In this document: one piece after another, positions 13,801-15,144 of the stretch | Layout of the letters: each line of letters starts with the position of its first letter | Numbering within the stretch: the first letter of the stretch is position 1 | Source: an uncultured Clostridia bacterium | GTDB taxonomy: Bacteria; Bacillota; Clostridia; Oscillospirales; Acutalibacteraceae | Reading direction: 5' to 3' | Length of the DNA stretch: 15,144 nt | NCBI GenBank assembly: GCA_944382025.1 | Contig: CALWMQ010000171.1 | Location: 1-15,144, forward strand | Made by a program: the position numbers and the translations under genes | Notes under the pieces: model-generated | Databases searched by the model: none | Told to the model about the DNA's origin: nothing | The model's input: only the letters and a program-made list of their open reading frames with translations

Positions 13801-14604
13801 ATGATCCCTCGTTCTCTCCGCTCCGACGGCCTGTCCGCCAACACACTGAAAGGCCTTGCCGTAACGGTTATGTTGATGGACCATACCGCTTGGGCATTCT
13901 TTCCAAAAGAATCCGTTATGGGCCTACTTTGGCATATTCCCGGGCGCATTGCCCTTCCGGTACTCTGCTTCTTCATTGCCGAAGGGTATGCCCATACCTG
14001 TAATGTCAAGCGTTATGCTCTGCGTTTGCTGGCTTTCGCCCTGATATCCTATCTTCCCTTCCTCTACTTCAACACCGGTCAGCTTCCCGGCCCTTCCACC
14101 TGGTACAGGTGGAACATCCTTTTCTCTCTTTTAGCCGGCCTCCTGGCTCTTTGGATACAGGACACAGTCTCCCACCCCTGGATGCGGTACCTTATTACCG
14201 GCTTCCTGTTTCTCTTTACCCTTCCCGGAGACTGGAACGGCTTTCCGGTGATGTTTATTCTGGCTTTCGGCCTGGGACGCCCCAGCCTACGAGACGGGCT
14301 TCATCGCTATTCCCTGGCGGCCGGTTTGGCTGTATTGGCCTATTCTATGCCCTATATCCTATACCTATTCACCCTGACAGGAACCCATCTGCCTTTTTTG
14401 TTCACTTCCCATCTGCTGCCCCTTTCCCCGTCAATTTGGGATTTCCCGCTGAATGCCGGAATCCAGGCAGGCTTATTCCTGGCTCTGCCCCTGCTGCGGT
14501 GCTACAACGGCCATCGATACCGTAGCCGAACCATCCAATGGGCCTTCTACCTATTCTACCCTTTGCATCTGCTTGTTCTGGGCTGGCTACGTTGGGCTTT
14601 GTAA
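13801..14604 (+). CDS. TraX-family integral membrane protein
   Basis: The protein has 267 residues. The start at 13801 has AAAGGAGG 7 bases upstream and follows a good promoter. The opening SANTLKGLAVTVMLMDHTAW and the later IPGRIALPVLCFFIAEGYAHT are typical of TraX proteins, named for the F-plasmid protein that acetylates pilin. About eight hydrophobic segments are visible. Most chromosomal copies in Firmicutes are not linked to conjugation, and no transfer genes are seen here. The family is related to membrane acyltransferases, so acylation of a surface molecule is possible, but the substrate is unknown. The gene stands alone, divergent from corA, behind three tandem operator-like repeats. 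Confidence 0.85.
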   Translation: MIPRSLRSDGLSANTLKGLAVTVMLMDHTAWAFFPKESVMGLLWHIPGRIALPVLCFFIAEGYAHTCNVKRYALRLLAFALISYLPFLYFNTGQLPGPSTWYRWNILFSLLAGLLALWIQDTVSHPWMRYLITGFLFLFTLPGDWNGFPVMFILAFGLGRPSLRDGLHRYSLAAGLAVLAYSMPYILYLFTLTGTHLPFLFTSHLLPLSPSIWDFPLNAGIQAGLFLALPLLRCYNGHRYRSRTIQWAFYLFYPLHLLVLGWLRWAL

Positions 14605-14634
14605 CTTGCCTCTCATATAAAATCCTATATATAA

Positions 14635-14660
14635 AACCGGATACCTTTCGGCATCCGGTT
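14635..14660 (+). terminator. Hairpin after the TraX-family gene
   Basis: AACCGGAT (14635-14642) pairs with ATCCGGTT (14653-14660), and inner CC/GG pairs continue the stem past a mismatch. It begins 31 bases after the stop codon. There is no T-run directly after it, so it may be a weak or 3'-protecting terminator. Confidence 0.45.
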
Positions 14661-14728
14661 CAGGTTATACAGCAATCACACATCATTAAAATTAACTTGA
14701 CAAAAAAGTTTTGGCCCGTCTTTTTCAA

Positions 14729-14827
14729 AAGGCAACGTCTCGGAGCGCCCACAGGACTGGAAACAGCGACAGAGATTGGCGCCCCGCCGGTCATCCCCCG
14801 AGCGCGGCGCAAGTCGGTTTTGGGCAC
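14729..14827 (+). repeat. Intergenic repeat, copy B
   Basis: This is the second copy of the repeat at 12208-12312, in the same orientation and again downstream of a rightward membrane-protein gene. The core to 14783 aligns with copy A at 43 of 56 columns. The part between ATTGGCGCC and TTTTGGGCAC has diverged. Similarity may start earlier, since both copies are preceded by an A-rich stretch and CTTTTT. An open frame on the minus strand across it shares no convincing protein similarity with that across copy A, so protein coding is unlikely. Confidence 0.7.
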
Positions 14828-14865
14828 CGCCAGGGGAGAGTACAGGGGCAGTATTCCTAATCATG

Positions 14866-15140
14866 CCACCGGTCAAGCCGGTGGGATGAATGAGCTCTAA
14901 AAGGATATATTACCGGTAAGCCTCTCTTAAGAAGCACCGAAATTTACTCCACTTGCATCACTGGCTCCGCAGCCCGTAAACAGGCGGTTTGCTGTCCTAA
15001 CGAAAGCTTTCCTATTTTCAGGGATTGCTGTTAGCAACTCGCTTCGTTCCATGCTTGAAGCTAAAACTGTTACGGGGTACCTCCACCAGCAGAGCCGGTT
15101 GTTTCTAAAATAATCACAACCACCCGTCAAACGGGTGGTT
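14866..15140. mobile_element. Possible small IS200/IS605-like relic bounded by two hairpins
   Basis: A 7-bp stem with a 5-base loop (14866-14872 with 14878-14884) and a perfect 10-bp stem with a 3-base loop (15118-15127 with 15131-15140) lie 233 bases apart. Both contain the related CCACC/GGTGG pairing and a TCAA loop. Compact end hairpins are a mark of IS200/IS605 elements and their non-autonomous derivatives. The 67-codon minus-strand frame between them (14927-15130) has only faint resemblance to the end of a TnpB zinc-ribbon region, not enough for a call. The hairpin at the window end may instead belong to something outside. No reliable gene is seen in 14605-15144. Confidence 0.3.
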
Positions 15141-15144
15141 TGCA

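Noticed and set aside
14927..15130. 67-residue minus-strand protein, possible TnpB C-terminus
   Set aside because: An ENRK segment and CG...VN pattern faintly recall the TnpB zinc ribbon, but the cysteine pairs are incomplete and spacing is wrong, so no gene was called.

Overview
The window looks like chromosomal DNA from a Gram-positive anaerobe of the class Clostridia, probably a gut member of the Oscillospiraceae. This is inferred from AGGAGG-type ribosome binding sites, a BMP-family lipoprotein transporter operon of the Firmicutes nupNOPQ type, a YfhO-type cell-envelope protein, moderately high GC, and an intergenic repeat of a kind I associate with that family. No rRNA, tRNA or CRISPR array was seen.

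Positions 1-1070 look like an accessory segment read leftward. It holds the very start of a gene leaving the window, a 54-residue small protein of a kind I associate with integrative elements (with its own promoter and terminator), a double helix-turn-helix XRE regulator, and upstream of that the 5' end of an IS200/IS605 tnpA gene with a possible left-end hairpin. Positions 1098-7801 carry a leftward purine salvage block: yfbR (5'-deoxynucleotidase), xpt (xanthine phosphoribosyltransferase), a BMP-family lipoprotein, a double-ATPase ABC protein and two permeases. The last three genes overlap by 4 to 8 bases, and a hairpin separates them from the lipoprotein gene. Together they would import purine nucleosides and recover nucleotides and bases. 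The 207 bases between xpt and the lipoprotein gene can fold into a multi-stem RNA.

Positions 7820-12053 carry, rightward, two large membrane proteins with GT-C glycosyltransferase character, the second a YfhO-family protein, probably acting together in cell-surface glycopolymer modification. A convergent corA (Mg/Co transporter) follows, separated by a strong bidirectional terminator. corA has a predicted leader of about 210 nt. Divergent from corA is a TraX-family membrane protein gene with a good promoter preceded by three 20-bp tandem motif repeats.

Two diverged copies of one intergenic repeat lie at 12208-12312 and 14729-14827, each downstream of a rightward membrane-protein gene. The last 280 bases contain two compact hairpins that could be the ends of a small IS200/IS605-like relic. 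The features most likely to be undescribed are the repeat pair, the two candidate RNA leaders, the tandem operator-like repeats before traX, and the tnpA'-regulator arrangement.
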